DNA of 64,000 nt from NCBI RefSeq assembly GCF_017948405.1, contig NZ_CP072844.1, positions 2,356,001 to 2,420,000 of the forward strand, given 5' to 3'. The stretch comes from Psychrosphaera aestuarii. GTDB lineage: Bacteria > Pseudomonadota > Gammaproteobacteria > Enterobacterales > Alteromonadaceae. Position 1 is the first letter of the stretch; the number at the start of each line of letters is the position of its first letter. Below the pieces are notes generated by a model. The model was not told the origin of the DNA, ran no database searches, and saw nothing but the letters and a program-made list of their open reading frames with translations. The position numbers and the translations under genes are program-made. Below, in pieces: positions 18,336 through 29,387 of the stretch.

Positions 18336-19214
18336 TCACCCACCAACAGTCAAGTGTGACCACGAATTACGGAACAATATAACAGTTTCAAAGACTCGAT
18401 ATAAACCATCATTTCGCTGTGCGAAGGCATTGTTCCCCAGCATTTTCAAACTTCGTGTATTATTAAAATTAATCTCGTCGTCATTCTTTATTAATACGGC
18501 TAATTTAATCGCGACAACAGCTGACGTTCCGTCGGGCCTATCAAATGCATTAACTCTATCAGCGGTCACCCAAGAGGTGACATAACCTGTTTCAACATTC
18601 CCCGTAGGTAAACTGATTCCATACAAAACTTGAAAATCAAACACATTTTCCAGCAAGGTTACCGATTGATTGGAGGAACCATTGCCTTTTAACCCACGTA
18701 AATATCTTCCATCATGACCACGGCATTTTAACGAATTATTATCAAGGAAGTATTCATTCACAGTATGGAACTCATCGCCTTCAACAAAATCAAAATTAGA
18801 GCCTGTGCAGCTGTCTTCCGACATAAGGTTTACAACTAAAGTGTCCGGACCTGCAGCCGCGCCATCTTCTGATCCTACATTGATATCAACTAAATAATCC
18901 CCAGGAAAAACAATTGGACTATCTTTGATGAACGCTTTTTCAATTTCAATGTCCACTGATCTATCAAGATTGGCTGCAAACTCATTGTAACGACCAACTT
19001 CCATTAAACTATTACGTAACAACGAAATAATGTATCGACCGTCTTGCTGAATGTTAGAAAGTGCATAGTTGTAGCGTTGTAAATTGTTATTACTTTGATA
19101 AATACGCACGAGTGCTGAAGTGATAATTAACCCTAAGGTGAGTGAAATCAGCAGTTCCACTAACGTAAAACCAGCTACCTTTCTTTTTTTAGAGGTAGAC
19201 CTTACAAAACTCAT
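18336..19214 (-). CDS. pilW: Type IV pilus minor pilin PilW
   Basis: 292 residues. The leader ends KRKVAG and the mature start is FTLVELLISLTLGLIITSAL with E5 present. The later region has the PilW signature RDGRYIISLLRNSLMEVGRYNEF-like segment (here QQDGRYIISLLRNSLMEVG) and a C-terminal FRVFETVILFRNS-like strand. It starts inside the pilV stop (ATGA, four-base overlap), showing translational coupling. It belongs to the tip/priming subcomplex of the type IV pilus. Confidence 0.88.
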   Translation of the reverse strand: MSFVRSTSKKRKVAGFTLVELLISLTLGLIITSALVRIYQSNNNLQRYNYALSNIQQDGRYIISLLRNSLMEVGRYNEFAANLDRSVDIEIEKAFIKDSPIVFPGDYLVDINVGSEDGAAAGPDTLVVNLMSEDSCTGSNFDFVEGDEFHTVNEYFLDNNSLKCRGHDGRYLRGLKGNGSSNQSVTLLENVFDFQVLYGISLPTGNVETGYVTSWVTADRVNAFDRPDGTSAVVAIKLAVLIKNDDEINFNNTRSLKMLGNNAFAQRNDGLYRVFETVILFRNSWSHLTVGG

Positions 19215-19921
19215 AACGAATTACCTACGATGACGTCCATGTAGACACACTCATAATCACCCTCTATCCCTTGTTCATCAAGTATATCGGTACACATTTG
19301 ATTAGCGGCTCGATCTAAGTTTTTCCAGATGGTCGCAGGCCATGCAACATAGACAGTTAAGGTAGAGTTCGGTGGCACTACGTCGCCATTCGCGCCAGGT
19401 ACTGCATTTAAAGCAACCACGCCGACTTCCATATCATCCATTACCGCGGCAGCCATGCAGCTGACTTCATAAGCGTCAAATACGGCTGACTGCTGTGCCG
19501 TACAGAGTTGTGCATCAACACCGCTTTCATCTCTGCAATTCACTATGTTGTTTGGTACGTTTTCACAAAAACATTCAAACTCAGAACGATTGCAATCGCC
19601 ATTAGCTCGAAAGTTGTAATTATTTAGCGTCGTGTACGCGTTGTCGGTTCCATCTATAGGAGGGAGTGTATTGTCATCACGGTTTTGATACTGCCGATTA
19701 ATGCGAATACGGTCGGCAAGACTTTCATTTATTATTGTGGCTTGTGATTTTACATAAGCGTCTTGGTTAGAAGTAGATACTGTAAACTGCAAACCAACTA
19801 AGCCAATTAGACCAATTGATATCACGAACAACGAAATGAGGATCTCTATTAATCCAACACCTCGTTGCTGTTTAATAAACAACTCTTTTGAATTATTTAA
19901 CGGTTTATTGTGTTTTGCCAT
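19211..19921 (-). CDS. pilV: Type IV pilus minor pilin PilV
   Basis: 236 residues from ATG 19921. A GTG at 19936 is an alternative, but AAGG lies about eight bases ahead of the ATG. The leader is longish and ends QQRG, then VGLIEILISLFVISIGLIGLVGLQ with E5. A cysteine-rich middle (CNRSEFECFCENVPNNIVNC) suggests disulfides. It is the promoter-proximal gene of the six-gene pilV-pilW-pilX-pilY1-pilE-gspH run. The 145-base gap to ispH should hold the operon promoter, but none is clear by eye. Confidence 0.87.
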   Translation of the reverse strand: MAKHNKPLNNSKELFIKQQRGVGLIEILISLFVISIGLIGLVGLQFTVSTSNQDAYVKSQATIINESLADRIRINRQYQNRDDNTLPPIDGTDNAYTTLNNYNFRANGDCNRSEFECFCENVPNNIVNCRDESGVDAQLCTAQQSAVFDAYEVSCMAAAVMDDMEVGVVALNAVPGANGDVVPPNSTLTVYVAWPATIWKNLDRAANQMCTDILDEQGIEGDYECVYMDVIVGNSL

Positions 19922-20081
19922 TGTCCGCCTTACCACTTAATCGACAGAATACTATCTGACTAAGTTTAGTTCCTTTTTAGTACCCGCTGTATACTTTTTC
20001 ATCGTACTATATAAAATTATTAATGAAAAACTATAGTTAGCGAAAAATACTGTCCCTATAACAAAAACTCTGTACCTAGTT

Positions 20082-21011
20082 CTATCTTAACTCTGCCGGC
20101 ACTGCAAATACGATATCTTCTTCTTTCCCTGGGTTTTCAACAACATTGGTCGCACCCAACTCTTTTAAGCGCTCAATTACGCCCTGAACTAAAACGTCTG
20201 GCGCTGAAGCCCCGGCTGTTACACCAATTGCAGGTTGTGTAGATAACCAATCAAGTTTAATGTCGCTGGCATCATCAATTAAGTAAGCCTTAGTGCCAAC
20301 TTTCTCTGCCAACTCTCTTAATCGATTTGAGTTAGAACTATTTGCAGCTCCGACTACTAACATCAATTCTACTTTTTGTGCCAATTGACGAACGGCATCT
20401 TGACGATTTTGCGTTGCGTAACAAATATCATCTTTTCGAGGTCCCTCAATTTTAGGAAATTTCTCTCTTAGCGCGTCAATTACATCTGCAGTATCGTCAA
20501 CCGATAACGTCGTTTGACTGCAGTAATAAAGTTCATCGGCATTTTTTACTTCAAGCGTAGCAACATCGGCCGGCGACTCTACTAAGTATATGCCTCCCTC
20601 ATCGTTGCTATATTGCCCCATAGTCCCTTCAACTTCAGGGTGCCCCTGATGGCCAATTAAGATGCATTCTATGCCCTTTCTCGATGCACGTGTTACTTCC
20701 ATATGAACTTTGGTAACTAACGGACAAGTAGCATCAAAGACTTTTAAACCTCGATGCTTAGCCTCTTGGCGAACGGCCTGAGACACTCCGTGTGCTGAAA
20801 ATATAACAATGCTATTGTCTGGCACCTCATTTAACTCGTCAACAAATACAGCACCGCGATTCTTTAAACCATTTACAACAAACTTATTATGAACGACCTC
20901 ATGACGAACGTAGATTGGCGGTTGAAAAATTTCTAATGCTCGTTCTACGATTGAGATAGCTCGATCAACTCCAGCACAAAAACCTCGTGGGTTTGCTAAT
21001 AAAATATCCAT
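20082..21011 (-). CDS. ispH: 4-hydroxy-3-methylbut-2-enyl diphosphate reductase
   Basis: Iron-sulfur enzyme for the last MEP-pathway step, giving IPP and DMAPP. At 309 residues it is full length. The three cluster cysteines are in [15 protein letters not shown] (C12), [11 protein letters not shown] (near 96) and [11 protein letters not shown] (near 197). [14 protein letters not shown] and [17 protein letters not shown] match the substrate site. It follows fkpB by nine bases in the ileS-lspA-fkpB-ispH run, the same order as in E. coli. Confidence 0.97.
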   Translation of the reverse strand: MDILLANPRGFCAGVDRAISIVERALEIFQPPIYVRHEVVHNKFVVNGLKNRGAVFVDELNEVPDNSIVIFSAHGVSQAVRQEAKHRGLKVFDATCPLVTKVHMEVTRASRKGIECILIGHQGHPEVEGTMGQYSNDEGGIYLVESPADVATLEVKNADELYYCSQTTLSVDDTADVIDALREKFPKIEGPRKDDICYATQNRQDAVRQLAQKVELMLVVGAANSSNSNRLRELAEKVGTKAYLIDDASDIKLDWLSTQPAIGVTAGASAPDVLVQGVIERLKELGATNVVENPGKEEDIVFAVPAELR

Positions 21012-21020
21012 CGTTATCCC

Positions 21021-21485
21021 CTATCCGCCTTGTTCGGTTTGCGTTTCTGGTTGATTAACTTGTTGAATCTCGACCTCAAACGTAAGTGTTTGACCTGCTA
21101 ACGGATGATTAAAATCAACCGTAACCGATTGCCCAGCTACTTCTCTAATCAAGCCAGGCAAGTCATTGCCATCGGGTTGAGTAAAGGCCACGATTGTTCC
21201 GACCTCTGGTGTAACTTCGCTAAACTTAGTTCTGTCAACGTAGTAAATATTATCCGGGTTTGGTTGACCAAATGCTTGCTCTGGTGGCAATGTAAACGAC
21301 GCTTCTTGACCGGCTTCTAGCCCGATCAAACAATCTTCAAAGCCTTTTGTTAAACTACCATCACCAATTGTCAACTTAGCCGGTTTATTGCTTACTTTTG
21401 TACTGTCAGCAACCGAGTCATCAGATAGCTTAATAGTAAAGTGAAACACGACTTCACTGCCAGCTTGGATATTATTTTTACTCAC
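21021..21485 (-). CDS. fkpB: FKBP-type peptidyl-prolyl isomerase, SlpA/FkpB type
   Basis: 154 residues with the split FKBP/IF-insert layout. GSEVVFHFTIKLSDDSVADST opens the FKBP part, then LTIGDGSLTKGFEDCLIGLEAG, FTLPPEQAFGQPNPDNI and the insert-in-flap region ending TVDFNHPLAGQTLTFEVEI. No signal peptide, so it is a cytoplasmic chaperone/isomerase as expected for this locus. It is located between lspA and ispH, as in E. coli. Confidence 0.94.
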   Translation of the reverse strand: MSKNNIQAGSEVVFHFTIKLSDDSVADSTKVSNKPAKLTIGDGSLTKGFEDCLIGLEAGQEASFTLPPEQAFGQPNPDNIYYVDRTKFSEVTPEVGTIVAFTQPDGNDLPGLIREVAGQSVTVDFNHPLAGQTLTFEVEIQQVNQPETQTEQGG

Positions 21486-21509
21486 AATTACACCTTATAA
21501 CTATAAATC

Positions 21510-22028
21510 TTACGGCTCTTTTACAGAGTCAGTAGATTTTGAATTTTTTGCTTCTAAAATGCCGTCTAAAATTAATAACGCTGCACCACAACTAATCGCC
21601 ATATCCGCAACATTAAACGCAGGGAAGTGCCAGTTTTCATAATAGAAATGTAGGAAATCCACTACGTAACCATGCATTAAACGATCAGTAACATTACCAA
21701 TAGCACCACCTAAGATAAGTCCGTAAGACCATAATTGACGCTGCTCACGCCACGGTGTTTTGGCCATCCAGTAAATAAGTAATGCACTAATAACAAAGGC
21801 AATTCCAGTAAAGAACCAACGCTGCCACCCGCCTTGATCACTTAGAAAGCTAAAAGCAGCGCCGTAATTTCGAACATAAGTTATGTCAAAAATTGGCAAT
21901 ATATTGATATCGTAATACAGTGGAACGTTGGCTAAAATCCATAGCTTGCTGGCTTGATCAATAATAATCACCAGCAAACCTAAAACTAAAAACCATAATC
22001 CATTGGCGTTCAAATCCTTAAACGACAT
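21510..22028 (-). CDS. lspA: Lipoprotein signal peptidase (SPase II)
   Basis: Inner-membrane aspartyl protease that removes lipoprotein signal peptides. 172 residues with four hydrophobic helices. The catalytic aspartates sit in GGAIGNVTDRLMHGYVVDFL and AFNVADMAISCGA, and the IIIDQASKLW motif is near the N-terminus. The start overlaps the ileS stop by one base, so the pair is coupled. Confidence 0.96.
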   Translation of the reverse strand: MSFKDLNANGLWFLVLGLLVIIIDQASKLWILANVPLYYDINILPIFDITYVRNYGAAFSFLSDQGGWQRWFFTGIAFVISALLIYWMAKTPWREQRQLWSYGLILGGAIGNVTDRLMHGYVVDFLHFYYENWHFPAFNVADMAISCGAALLILDGILEAKNSKSTDSVKEP

Positions 22029-24865
22029 TACGCAAACTTCCTTACTTCACCAGCGCCTTCTACGTTCTCAATACAGCGACCACATAAGTCTTTATGTTCT
22101 TCATTTTGGCCAACTGACTCCACATGGTGCCAACAACGCTCACATTTTTCAGCCGAACTTGCAGCAACGCTAATGAATAAGCCATCAACTTCTGAATCAA
22201 AGGCATCATCCGTTTTTTCTGATAGTGGCGCAATTGATACTGTTGAAGTAATTAGAACAAACCTAAGCTCGTCTTCTAGCGTTAGCAGAACATCTTTAAT
22301 CTGATCACTGACATAAAGTGTCACGTCAGCGGCTAACGAAGCGCCCACTAGCTTGTCTTTTTTTGCAATTTCTAGAGCACGGTTTACTTGCTCTTTAACT
22401 GCTAATACTTGAGACCAGTAGTCGTCACCTAATTCGCCATCAGAAGCAAATTTCTCAATTCCTTCGTACCAAACACCTGTGAATACAAACTCTTCACGCT
22501 CACCTGGAAGCTCTTGCCAAATTTCTTGTGCAGTAAATGACAATACCGGTGCCATCCAACGCGTCATTGCTTCTGCAATGTAGTAAAGCGCTGTTTGACA
22601 AGAACGACGAGCTGTAGAATCTGCTTTCGCAGTGTATTGACGGTCTTTGATAACATCTAAGTAGAAGCTACCTAAGTCTACTGAACAGAAGTTCATTAGC
22701 TTTTGCATAACGTTATGGAATTGGTACTTGTCATAAGCCGTTACGATTTCGTTTTGCAAACGTGCAGCCTTACTTACAATCCAGCGATCAAGTGCCACCA
22801 TATTTTGTTCAGCAACTAAATCCGTTTCTGGATTAAAGCCATTTAAGTTAGCTAATAAGAAACGAGACGTGTTACGAATACGACGGTAAGTATCTGCCGA
22901 GCGTTTGAAAATTTCTTTATCAACGGTCATTTCGCCAGTGTAGTCTGTTGAGGCTACCCATAAACGAAGAATATCGGCACCGTACACATCCGTGATTTCT
23001 TTTGGCGCAATGATGTTGCCTAATGATTTAGACATTTTATGGCCGTTTTTATCAACGGTAAAACCATGCGTTAATACTTGATTATATGGCGCTTTGCCAT
23101 TCATCGCAGTACCTGTCATTAACGACGACATAAACCAACCACGGTGTTGGTCTGAGCCTTCTAAATATAGATCTGGAGCGGTATCAAACTCATCACGCTG
23201 ATCGACCACAAAGTAATGTGTTACGCCTGAATCAAACCAAACGTCTAGCGTATCTTCTACTTTGCGATATTGACTTGCTTCTTCACCAAGTAACTCAGCT
23301 GAATCAAGATCCCACCAAGCTTGAATACCTTCTTTTTCAACACGTTGAGCAACCTTTTCCATTAGCTCTATGCTATTTGGGTGCAACTCATCTGTTTCAT
23401 TATGAATGAATAGAGTAATTGGCACGCCCCAAGTACGTTGACGTGAAATACACCAATCTGGACGACCTTCAACCATTCCTTTTATGCGGCCTTCACCCCA
23501 TTCAGGCAACCACTCTACGTTTTTAATCTGTTCGATAGATTGCTGACGAAGACCGGCTTTGTCCATGCTGATAAACCACTGAGGTGTTGCACGGAAAATA
23601 ATTGGTGTTTTATGTCTCCAACAATGTGGGTAGCTATGTTCGAAGGCTACATGCTTAAGTAACTTGCCTTTTTCTGTCAACAAAGCAACAACGTTATCGT
23701 TTGCTTTAAAGACGTGCTGACCCTCAAAAAATTCAGTACCTGGTACGTAGACTCCATTTGGCCCAACTGGGTTTGCTACTTCAATGTTGTACTGTAAACC
23801 AACCGTGAAGTCTTCTTGACCATGCCCAGGTGCAGTATGTACACAACCTGTACCCGCGTCAGTGGTAACATGATCACCTAAGATCATTGGGATAGAAAAA
23901 TCATAGAATGGGTGATTAGCTTGAACTAACTCTAAATCAGCCCCTTTACAATGACCTAAAACACTAAATTCAGTGATATCAAAACGTGCCATACAATCCG
24001 CAACTAAGTCAGTTGCTAGTACTAATCTAAATGGCTTATCAAAACCTTCAGCAGACTTAACTTGAACTAGAGAATACTCAACACCTCCGCCTAAAGAGAT
24101 GGCACGGTTAGCAGGAAGTGTCCAAGGAGTGGTTGTCCAGATTACAAAAGATACATCACCCTCGCCTTTTCCGGCGTCTAGTTCTGAAAACTTAGCTGCA
24201 ACAGCGTCACTGTCTACCGCGGTAAACATAACATCGATTGCAGGAGATACTTTGTCTTGATATTCAACTTCGGCTTCAGCAAGCGCCGAACCGCAGTCTG
24301 TACACCAGTGAACAGGCTTAGCACCTTTTTGTAGATGGTCGTTATCAATGATTTTACTTAACGCACGAATAATATTAGCTTCAGAGCCGAAATCCATTGT
24401 TTTATATGGGTTGTTCCAGTCACCTAAAACACCTAAGCGAACAAAACTGGTTAGCTGACCGTCAATTTGCTTTTGCGCGTATTCACGGCACTTCTGACGG
24501 AATGTTGCAGCGTCTACCTTCTTACCAGGCTTACCTACTTTTTTCTCAACCATTAACTCAATTGGAAGACCATGACAGTCCCAACCTGGTACATAAGGCG
24601 AATTAAAATCAGATAGCGTTTTAGACTTTACAATAATGTCTTTTAAAATTTTATTAACTGAGTGACCTAAGTGAATATCACCGTTTGCATATGGAGGGCC
24701 GTCATGCAAAATGAAGCTCTTTTTACCTTTTTTTGCAGCACGAATTTGACCGTACAAATCTTTGTTGGTCCATTCGTCTAACATTTTTGGCTCACGCTGT
24801 GCCAAGTTACCGCGCATAGGGAACGCAGTTTCAGGTAAATTAAGAGTATGTTTATAATCACTCAT
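22028..24865 (-). CDS. ileS: Isoleucyl-tRNA synthetase
   Basis: 945-residue class I enzyme charging tRNA-Ile. HIGH motif in [18 protein letters not shown] (about 57-73), a CP1 editing domain containing [14 protein letters not shown] and [20 protein letters not shown] in [10 protein letters not shown] (about 600), and a C-terminal zinc site CERCWHHV...CGRCI. It is the bacterial type expected for gammaproteobacteria. Two bases separate it from ribF upstream, giving a ribF-ileS-lspA-fkpB-ispH operon. Confidence 0.98.
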   Translation of the reverse strand: MSDYKHTLNLPETAFPMRGNLAQREPKMLDEWTNKDLYGQIRAAKKGKKSFILHDGPPYANGDIHLGHSVNKILKDIIVKSKTLSDFNSPYVPGWDCHGLPIELMVEKKVGKPGKKVDAATFRQKCREYAQKQIDGQLTSFVRLGVLGDWNNPYKTMDFGSEANIIRALSKIIDNDHLQKGAKPVHWCTDCGSALAEAEVEYQDKVSPAIDVMFTAVDSDAVAAKFSELDAGKGEGDVSFVIWTTTPWTLPANRAISLGGGVEYSLVQVKSAEGFDKPFRLVLATDLVADCMARFDITEFSVLGHCKGADLELVQANHPFYDFSIPMILGDHVTTDAGTGCVHTAPGHGQEDFTVGLQYNIEVANPVGPNGVYVPGTEFFEGQHVFKANDNVVALLTEKGKLLKHVAFEHSYPHCWRHKTPIIFRATPQWFISMDKAGLRQQSIEQIKNVEWLPEWGEGRIKGMVEGRPDWCISRQRTWGVPITLFIHNETDELHPNSIELMEKVAQRVEKEGIQAWWDLDSAELLGEEASQYRKVEDTLDVWFDSGVTHYFVVDQRDEFDTAPDLYLEGSDQHRGWFMSSLMTGTAMNGKAPYNQVLTHGFTVDKNGHKMSKSLGNIIAPKEITDVYGADILRLWVASTDYTGEMTVDKEIFKRSADTYRRIRNTSRFLLANLNGFNPETDLVAEQNMVALDRWIVSKAARLQNEIVTAYDKYQFHNVMQKLMNFCSVDLGSFYLDVIKDRQYTAKADSTARRSCQTALYYIAEAMTRWMAPVLSFTAQEIWQELPGEREEFVFTGVWYEGIEKFASDGELGDDYWSQVLAVKEQVNRALEIAKKDKLVGASLAADVTLYVSDQIKDVLLTLEDELRFVLITSTVSIAPLSEKTDDAFDSEVDGLFISVAASSAEKCERCWHHVESVGQNEEHKDLCGRCIENVEGAGEVRKFA

Positions 24866-24867
24866 GG

Positions 24868-25803
24868 TTATTTGATTCCATATTGACTTAGTTTGGATTT
24901 AGCCGTTGCTACATCCAGTTTAATTTGAGAAATGAGTTGTTCTATCGACTCGAACTTTTGTTCGTCTCTAATTTTACTTAGAGGTTTAATCGATAACCTT
25001 TGCCCATACACTTGTTGGTCAAAGTTAAATATATTTACTTCTAACACCGGCTTTACGCCATCTAACGTTGGCTTATTGCCAATATTTGCAACGCCATAAA
25101 AGATCTGCTTGTTCAATTCAACTTCAACAACAAACACACCTTTGATAGGTAGCACTTTCCTTTTCACAGCAATGTTCGCCGTAGGAAAACCAAATTTACG
25201 ACCATTTTTTTGGCCATGTATCACACGGCCCTGCATCACAAATGGTTCACCGAGTAAATCTTCCGCTGCTTTAAAATCAGCGTCTTGTAAATACTTTCGA
25301 ATTGCCGTGCTGCTGGCTCTTTGGTCTGAATAGTTAAACGTTTTTGTATCTTCAACACTAAAACCACAAAGCTCTGACTCTTTTTGCAGTAATGCAAAGT
25401 CGCCACTGCGTTTCACACCAAACTTAAAATCATCACCAACAATTAAGTGTTTTACACCTAATTGCTCCACTAACAAAGACTCAATAAACTCGTCCGCTGC
25501 CATCGCTGCAAACTCTTTGTTAAAACGGACACATATGAGACGGTCAATTCCGAGTTTTTCTAACTTTTTAAACTTATCTCTAAAGGTCAACACTCGCGCA
25601 GCGGCTTTATCACCTAAAAACACTTCCTGCGGTTGAGGTTCAAAAATCATCACGGCAGATGGAACACCATGCTTTTTAGATTCAGTTTTCAGCTTGTCCA
25701 ACACATGTTGATGGCCCATGTGTACACCGTCAAAATTACCTATCGTTAAAACACAGTTTTTGTGTTTTTCGGATAAATTGACTAAACCTCTAACTAACTC
25801 CAT
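24868..25803 (-). CDS. ribF: Bifunctional riboflavin kinase / FAD synthetase
   Basis: 311 residues. The N-terminal FMN adenylyltransferase domain has [17 protein letters not shown], the [11 protein letters not shown] loop and [10 protein letters not shown]. The C-terminal riboflavin kinase domain has [18 protein letters not shown] and [13 protein letters not shown]. It makes FMN then FAD. It lies upstream of ileS as in E. coli. Confidence 0.97.
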   Translation of the reverse strand: MELVRGLVNLSEKHKNCVLTIGNFDGVHMGHQHVLDKLKTESKKHGVPSAVMIFEPQPQEVFLGDKAAARVLTFRDKFKKLEKLGIDRLICVRFNKEFAAMAADEFIESLLVEQLGVKHLIVGDDFKFGVKRSGDFALLQKESELCGFSVEDTKTFNYSDQRASSTAIRKYLQDADFKAAEDLLGEPFVMQGRVIHGQKNGRKFGFPTANIAVKRKVLPIKGVFVVEVELNKQIFYGVANIGNKPTLDGVKPVLEVNIFNFDQQVYGQRLSIKPLSKIRDEQKFESIEQLISQIKLDVATAKSKLSQYGIK

Positions 25804-25917
25804 TTGACCTTCATAAACTGTTAAAAAAAACCCAAGAATTATAACGGCAAAGCTAGGCTAATTACTACCCAGAGCGTTCGATAAAGCAACAATTATGTAA
25901 TATAAATTGAGATTAAA

Positions 25918-27468
25918 TTAAGCGCCCTGTCTAAAATGCCGTTTACGTGTTCCAAATAAAATTAAACTCACAAAATAAACCACTACAGCAACACCAATTA
26001 ATGAAAACAGCATCACTGATTCTTGCCAAAACGACTCCGTAGCAAACCAACCTGAGCGTTTAATATATTCAAGAGCGGCTACCATAAAAATGGTTGCAGC
26101 CACTAAACGAGCAATCCAACTCATCGTAGCTTTTGATAGCTTATACACGCCCTGTTGATGTAATCCCCAATATAACATGCCGGCATTTAATGTTGCTGAC
26201 ATAGCCGTAGCAATTGCTAAGCCTACAAAACCATAAAATGGCGCCAGCATAAAGTTGAAAACTATATTGGATAACATCGCAATAATGCCTAGCCGAACCG
26301 GTGTTTTGGTATCTTGTCTAGCAAAATAGCCTGGTGCGAGAACCTTAACGGTCATATAACTAACCAATCCTGATGCATAACCCATGAGGGCAAAATAAAC
26401 TTGCTGGCCATCGGTAGCAGTAAACTCACCATGCGTATACAAAATTTTAATAATTAAAGGACCTAAAACAATTAAGCCTGCAAGTGCAGGAAACGCCATT
26501 AATAGCACCATTTTTAACGCCCAATCCATGGTTTCTTGAAACTTCGCTGGATTATTGGTGCTATGTAGTTTTGACAAGCTTGGCAGAATAACCGTGGCGA
26601 TACCGATTCCAAACAGCCCTAGAGGAAATTCAATTAACCGATCTGCGTAATACAACCAACTAATAGAGCCCGTCATTAAAAAAGAAGCGATAACCGTATC
26701 AACTAGTGCATTTAATTGATGAACCGACACACCTAATATCGCCGGCAACATAAGAAGACGGATGCGCTTAACATGCTCATCATTCCATCCCCATTTGGGC
26801 CTGACTAACAAACCAGCCTTAGCTAAAAACGGCCACTGGAAAAAAAACTGGACTAACCCGCCAACAAACACGCCTATGGCAAGGGCATAAGCGGTATCAC
26901 TAAAAGTGTCTTTAAACAGAATGGCACAGGCAATAATAGAAATATTGAGGAATACCGGTGTAAATGCAGCCACAGCAAATTTATTATAAACATTTAAGAC
27001 TGCGCCAGATAAAGCAACAAAGGTAATAAAAAATAAATATGGAAACGTGATTTTTAATAATGCAGAGGCCATATCAAATTTAGCGGCATCTTCGCCGCCT
27101 TGCCACCAATCAATAAACCAACCAGTACCAAAAACCATGACAATAATTGGCGAGGCGACAATCGCAAAAGCGGTTAAGCCCAAAACAATCACGCCTAGCG
27201 TGCCAGAAACCTTAGCCACTAGCTCTCGAACCGCATCGTCTCCATGTTTTTCTTTTACTTCTGATAAAACAGGGACAAACGCCTGAGCAAACGCACCTTC
27301 GGCAAACAAGCGCCTTAGAAAATTAGGAATGCGATTAGCAAATAAATAAACATCAGCGTTAACGCCCGCACCTACAAAGGTAGCAATGACAACATCCCTG
27401 ACTAATCCTAATACCCTTGATATAAGAGTCATGAACGAAACGATCAGACTCGACTTTAATAACGCCAA
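25918..27468 (-). CDS. murJ: Lipid II flippase MurJ
   Basis: 516-residue MATE-like membrane protein with about 14 helices that flips lipid II across the inner membrane. Signature stretches are RVLGLVRDVVIATFVGAGVNADVY, FLRRLFAEGAFAQAFVPVL and a second-half WLYYADRLIEFPLGLFGIGIATV. The start codon is TTG at 27468 with AAAGGA six bases upstream, and this gives the E. coli-like N-terminus (M-x-LLKSxxxVSxMT). It is divergent from rpsT, as in many gammaproteobacteria. Confidence 0.95.
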   Translation of the reverse strand: MALLKSSLIVSFMTLISRVLGLVRDVVIATFVGAGVNADVYLFANRIPNFLRRLFAEGAFAQAFVPVLSEVKEKHGDDAVRELVAKVSGTLGVIVLGLTAFAIVASPIIVMVFGTGWFIDWWQGGEDAAKFDMASALLKITFPYLFFITFVALSGAVLNVYNKFAVAAFTPVFLNISIIACAILFKDTFSDTAYALAIGVFVGGLVQFFFQWPFLAKAGLLVRPKWGWNDEHVKRIRLLMLPAILGVSVHQLNALVDTVIASFLMTGSISWLYYADRLIEFPLGLFGIGIATVILPSLSKLHSTNNPAKFQETMDWALKMVLLMAFPALAGLIVLGPLIIKILYTHGEFTATDGQQVYFALMGYASGLVSYMTVKVLAPGYFARQDTKTPVRLGIIAMLSNIVFNFMLAPFYGFVGLAIATAMSATLNAGMLYWGLHQQGVYKLSKATMSWIARLVAATIFMVAALEYIKRSGWFATESFWQESVMLFSLIGVAVVVYFVSLILFGTRKRHFRQGA

Positions 27469-27557
27469 AATATTTCCTTTAACCGCAACATAATAAAACT
27501 CGCATAGCTTGCCAGACTTTTAGTCATTTATAAATTAGCTTTTCCATTTAAAATGAT

Positions 27558-27586
27558 TTGACAAAAGCGTTACAAAAAGGCAAACT
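27558..27586 (+). promoter_or_regulatory. Candidate rpsT promoter with GC-rich discriminator
   Basis: TTGACA (27558-27563), 17-base spacer and CAAACT (27581-27586), followed by CCTCGGCC. The -35 is perfect and the -10 weak. The GC-rich segment between -10 and the start site is typical of ppGpp-controlled ribosomal promoters. Assignment is by inspection. Confidence 0.45.
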
Positions 27587-27638
27587 CCTCGGCCTTAAAA
27601 AACCGGTTATTTGAATTAAAAAAGTTTAGGAGTCAGCC

Positions 27639-27899
27639 TTGGCTAACATTAAGTCTGCTAAGAAACGCGTTATAACTTCTGAGAAGGCTCGTCGTCACAA
27701 TGCAAGCCGTCGTTCTATGATGCGTACTTTCATGAAAAAAGTTGTAACAGCTATCGAAGCTGGTCAAAAAGAAACTGCACAAGAAGCATTCACTGCACTT
27801 GTTCCAGTTCTTGACCGTTATGCAACTAAAGGTCTAATTCACAAAAACAAAGCAGCACGTCATAAGAGTCGTTTAAACGCTCAAATTAACGCGCTATAA
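27639..27899 (+). CDS. rpsT: Ribosomal protein S20
   Basis: 86-residue basic protein of the 30S subunit that binds 16S r[24 protein letters not shown], then [15 protein letters not shown] and [15 protein letters not shown]. It starts with TTG at 27639, with AGGAG seven bases upstream. E. coli rpsT also uses a UUG start, which is part of its autoregulation, so the unusual start appears conserved. Monocistronic, with a terminator right after. Confidence 0.97.
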   Translation: MANIKSAKKRVITSEKARRHNASRRSMMRTFMKKVVTAIEAGQKETAQEAFTALVPVLDRYATKGLIHKNKAARHKSRLNAQINAL

Positions 27900-27920
27900 T
27901 TTTTGTAATTATACTTTTTA

Positions 27921-27948
27921 AAAAACCGGAACTCGTTCCGGTTTTTTT
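27921..27948 (+). terminator. Terminator of rpsT
   Basis: AACCGGAA (27924-27931), CTCG loop and TTCCGGTT (27936-27943), flanked by A and T runs. A strong symmetric hairpin 20-odd bases past the stop codon. Confidence 0.9.
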
Positions 27949-27982
27949 ATATCTAAAATTTGGCTTTGCTATAGGCGCTAGT

Positions 27983-28028
27983 AAACACCAATACCTGAAC
28001 AAACACCAATACCTGAACAAACACCAAT
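27983..28028. repeat. Short tandem repeat, 18-bp unit, about 2.6 copies
   Basis: The unit AAACACCAATACCTGAAC occurs at 27983-28000 and 28001-28018, with its first ten bases again at 28019-28028. Copies are identical. It lies in the gap between the rpsT terminator and the 3' end of the MAPEG gene and has no coding role. Confidence 0.9.
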
Positions 28029-28049
28029 AAATCACTAAATGTCAAAAAT

Positions 28050-28436
28050 CTAATAAACCGCTAGAATATTTAACAACGCGGCCGCTAACATCATCAAATA
28101 AGTTAATATCCCACCAACAGTACGGGCAATTGACGTACCAGCGCTTTTACCTAAACCCATTGCATGAAACAAACGTCCAATTAGTAACGCCGTTCCTAAA
28201 ATATTAAGCACCCAAACCTCTGCCTTGTTAAGCTCTAAAAAAGCTAGTAACAATAAAGCCAATGGTACATATTCAGCAAAATTAGCATGAACTCTAATTG
28301 CCCGGTGCAACGTATTAGACTCACCATGACCAATACCAACTTTGTGTACTAGTCGTAGCTTTATAATACGAAACGACAGAGCTACATAAAACACGGCTAA
28401 CATACCGGCATAAAATGCAGTGTATTTAATTATCAT
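28050..28436 (-). CDS. MAPEG-family membrane protein
   Basis: 128 residues with four hydrophobic helices (about 5-25, 55-70, 75-90, 105-127). HRAIRVHANFAEYVPLALLLLAF is the MAPEG signature (the E-x-x-x-N-x-x-E-Y-x-P type), resembling E. coli YecN and glutathione-transferase-like membrane proteins. The substrate is unknown. It is separated from adk by a terminator hairpin, so it is probably transcribed on its own. Confidence 0.87.
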   Translation of the reverse strand: MIIKYTAFYAGMLAVFYVALSFRIIKLRLVHKVGIGHGESNTLHRAIRVHANFAEYVPLALLLLAFLELNKAEVWVLNILGTALLIGRLFHAMGLGKSAGTSIARTVGGILTYLMMLAAALLNILAVY

Positions 28437-28461
28437 TATGATTCCCCTTTTCTTCTAAAAC

Positions 28462-28490
28462 AAAAAAACGCCACATATGCGGCGTTTTTT
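28462..28490 (-). terminator. Terminator of adk
   Basis: AAAAAACGCC (28463-28472) and GGCGTTTTTT (28481-28490) form a ten-pair stem around an eight-base near-palindromic loop. It lies 20 bases beyond the adk stop. T-tracts flank both sides, so it may act in both directions. Confidence 0.85.
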
Positions 28491-28510
28491 ATTACTAGTT
28501 AGCGTTAGGT

Positions 28511-29194
<684 letters not shown>

Positions 29195-29300
29195 TTATAG
29201 CCAGAATCTTGGCACAATAACCCATTGATAACAAGCCGATATGGTAAGGATTCATTCACCGTTTTGTTAATTTTACTTTGCATGCTTATAAATTGAGCAT

Positions 29301-29329
29301 AAAAAAGGGGCAACCGAAGCTTCCCCTTT
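29301..29329 (-). terminator. Terminator of htpG with UUCG tetraloop
   Basis: On the minus strand AAAGGGG...CCCCTTT forms a seven-pair stem. Inside it, after one mismatch, three more pairs close a C(TTCG)G tetraloop, followed by six T. The UUCG loop adds stability. Confidence 0.88.
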
Positions 29330-29387
29330 CATTTAAAACTATTTTTATTTCATAAAGCTAACGTTATTAGCGTCGCTTTTTAAACAA

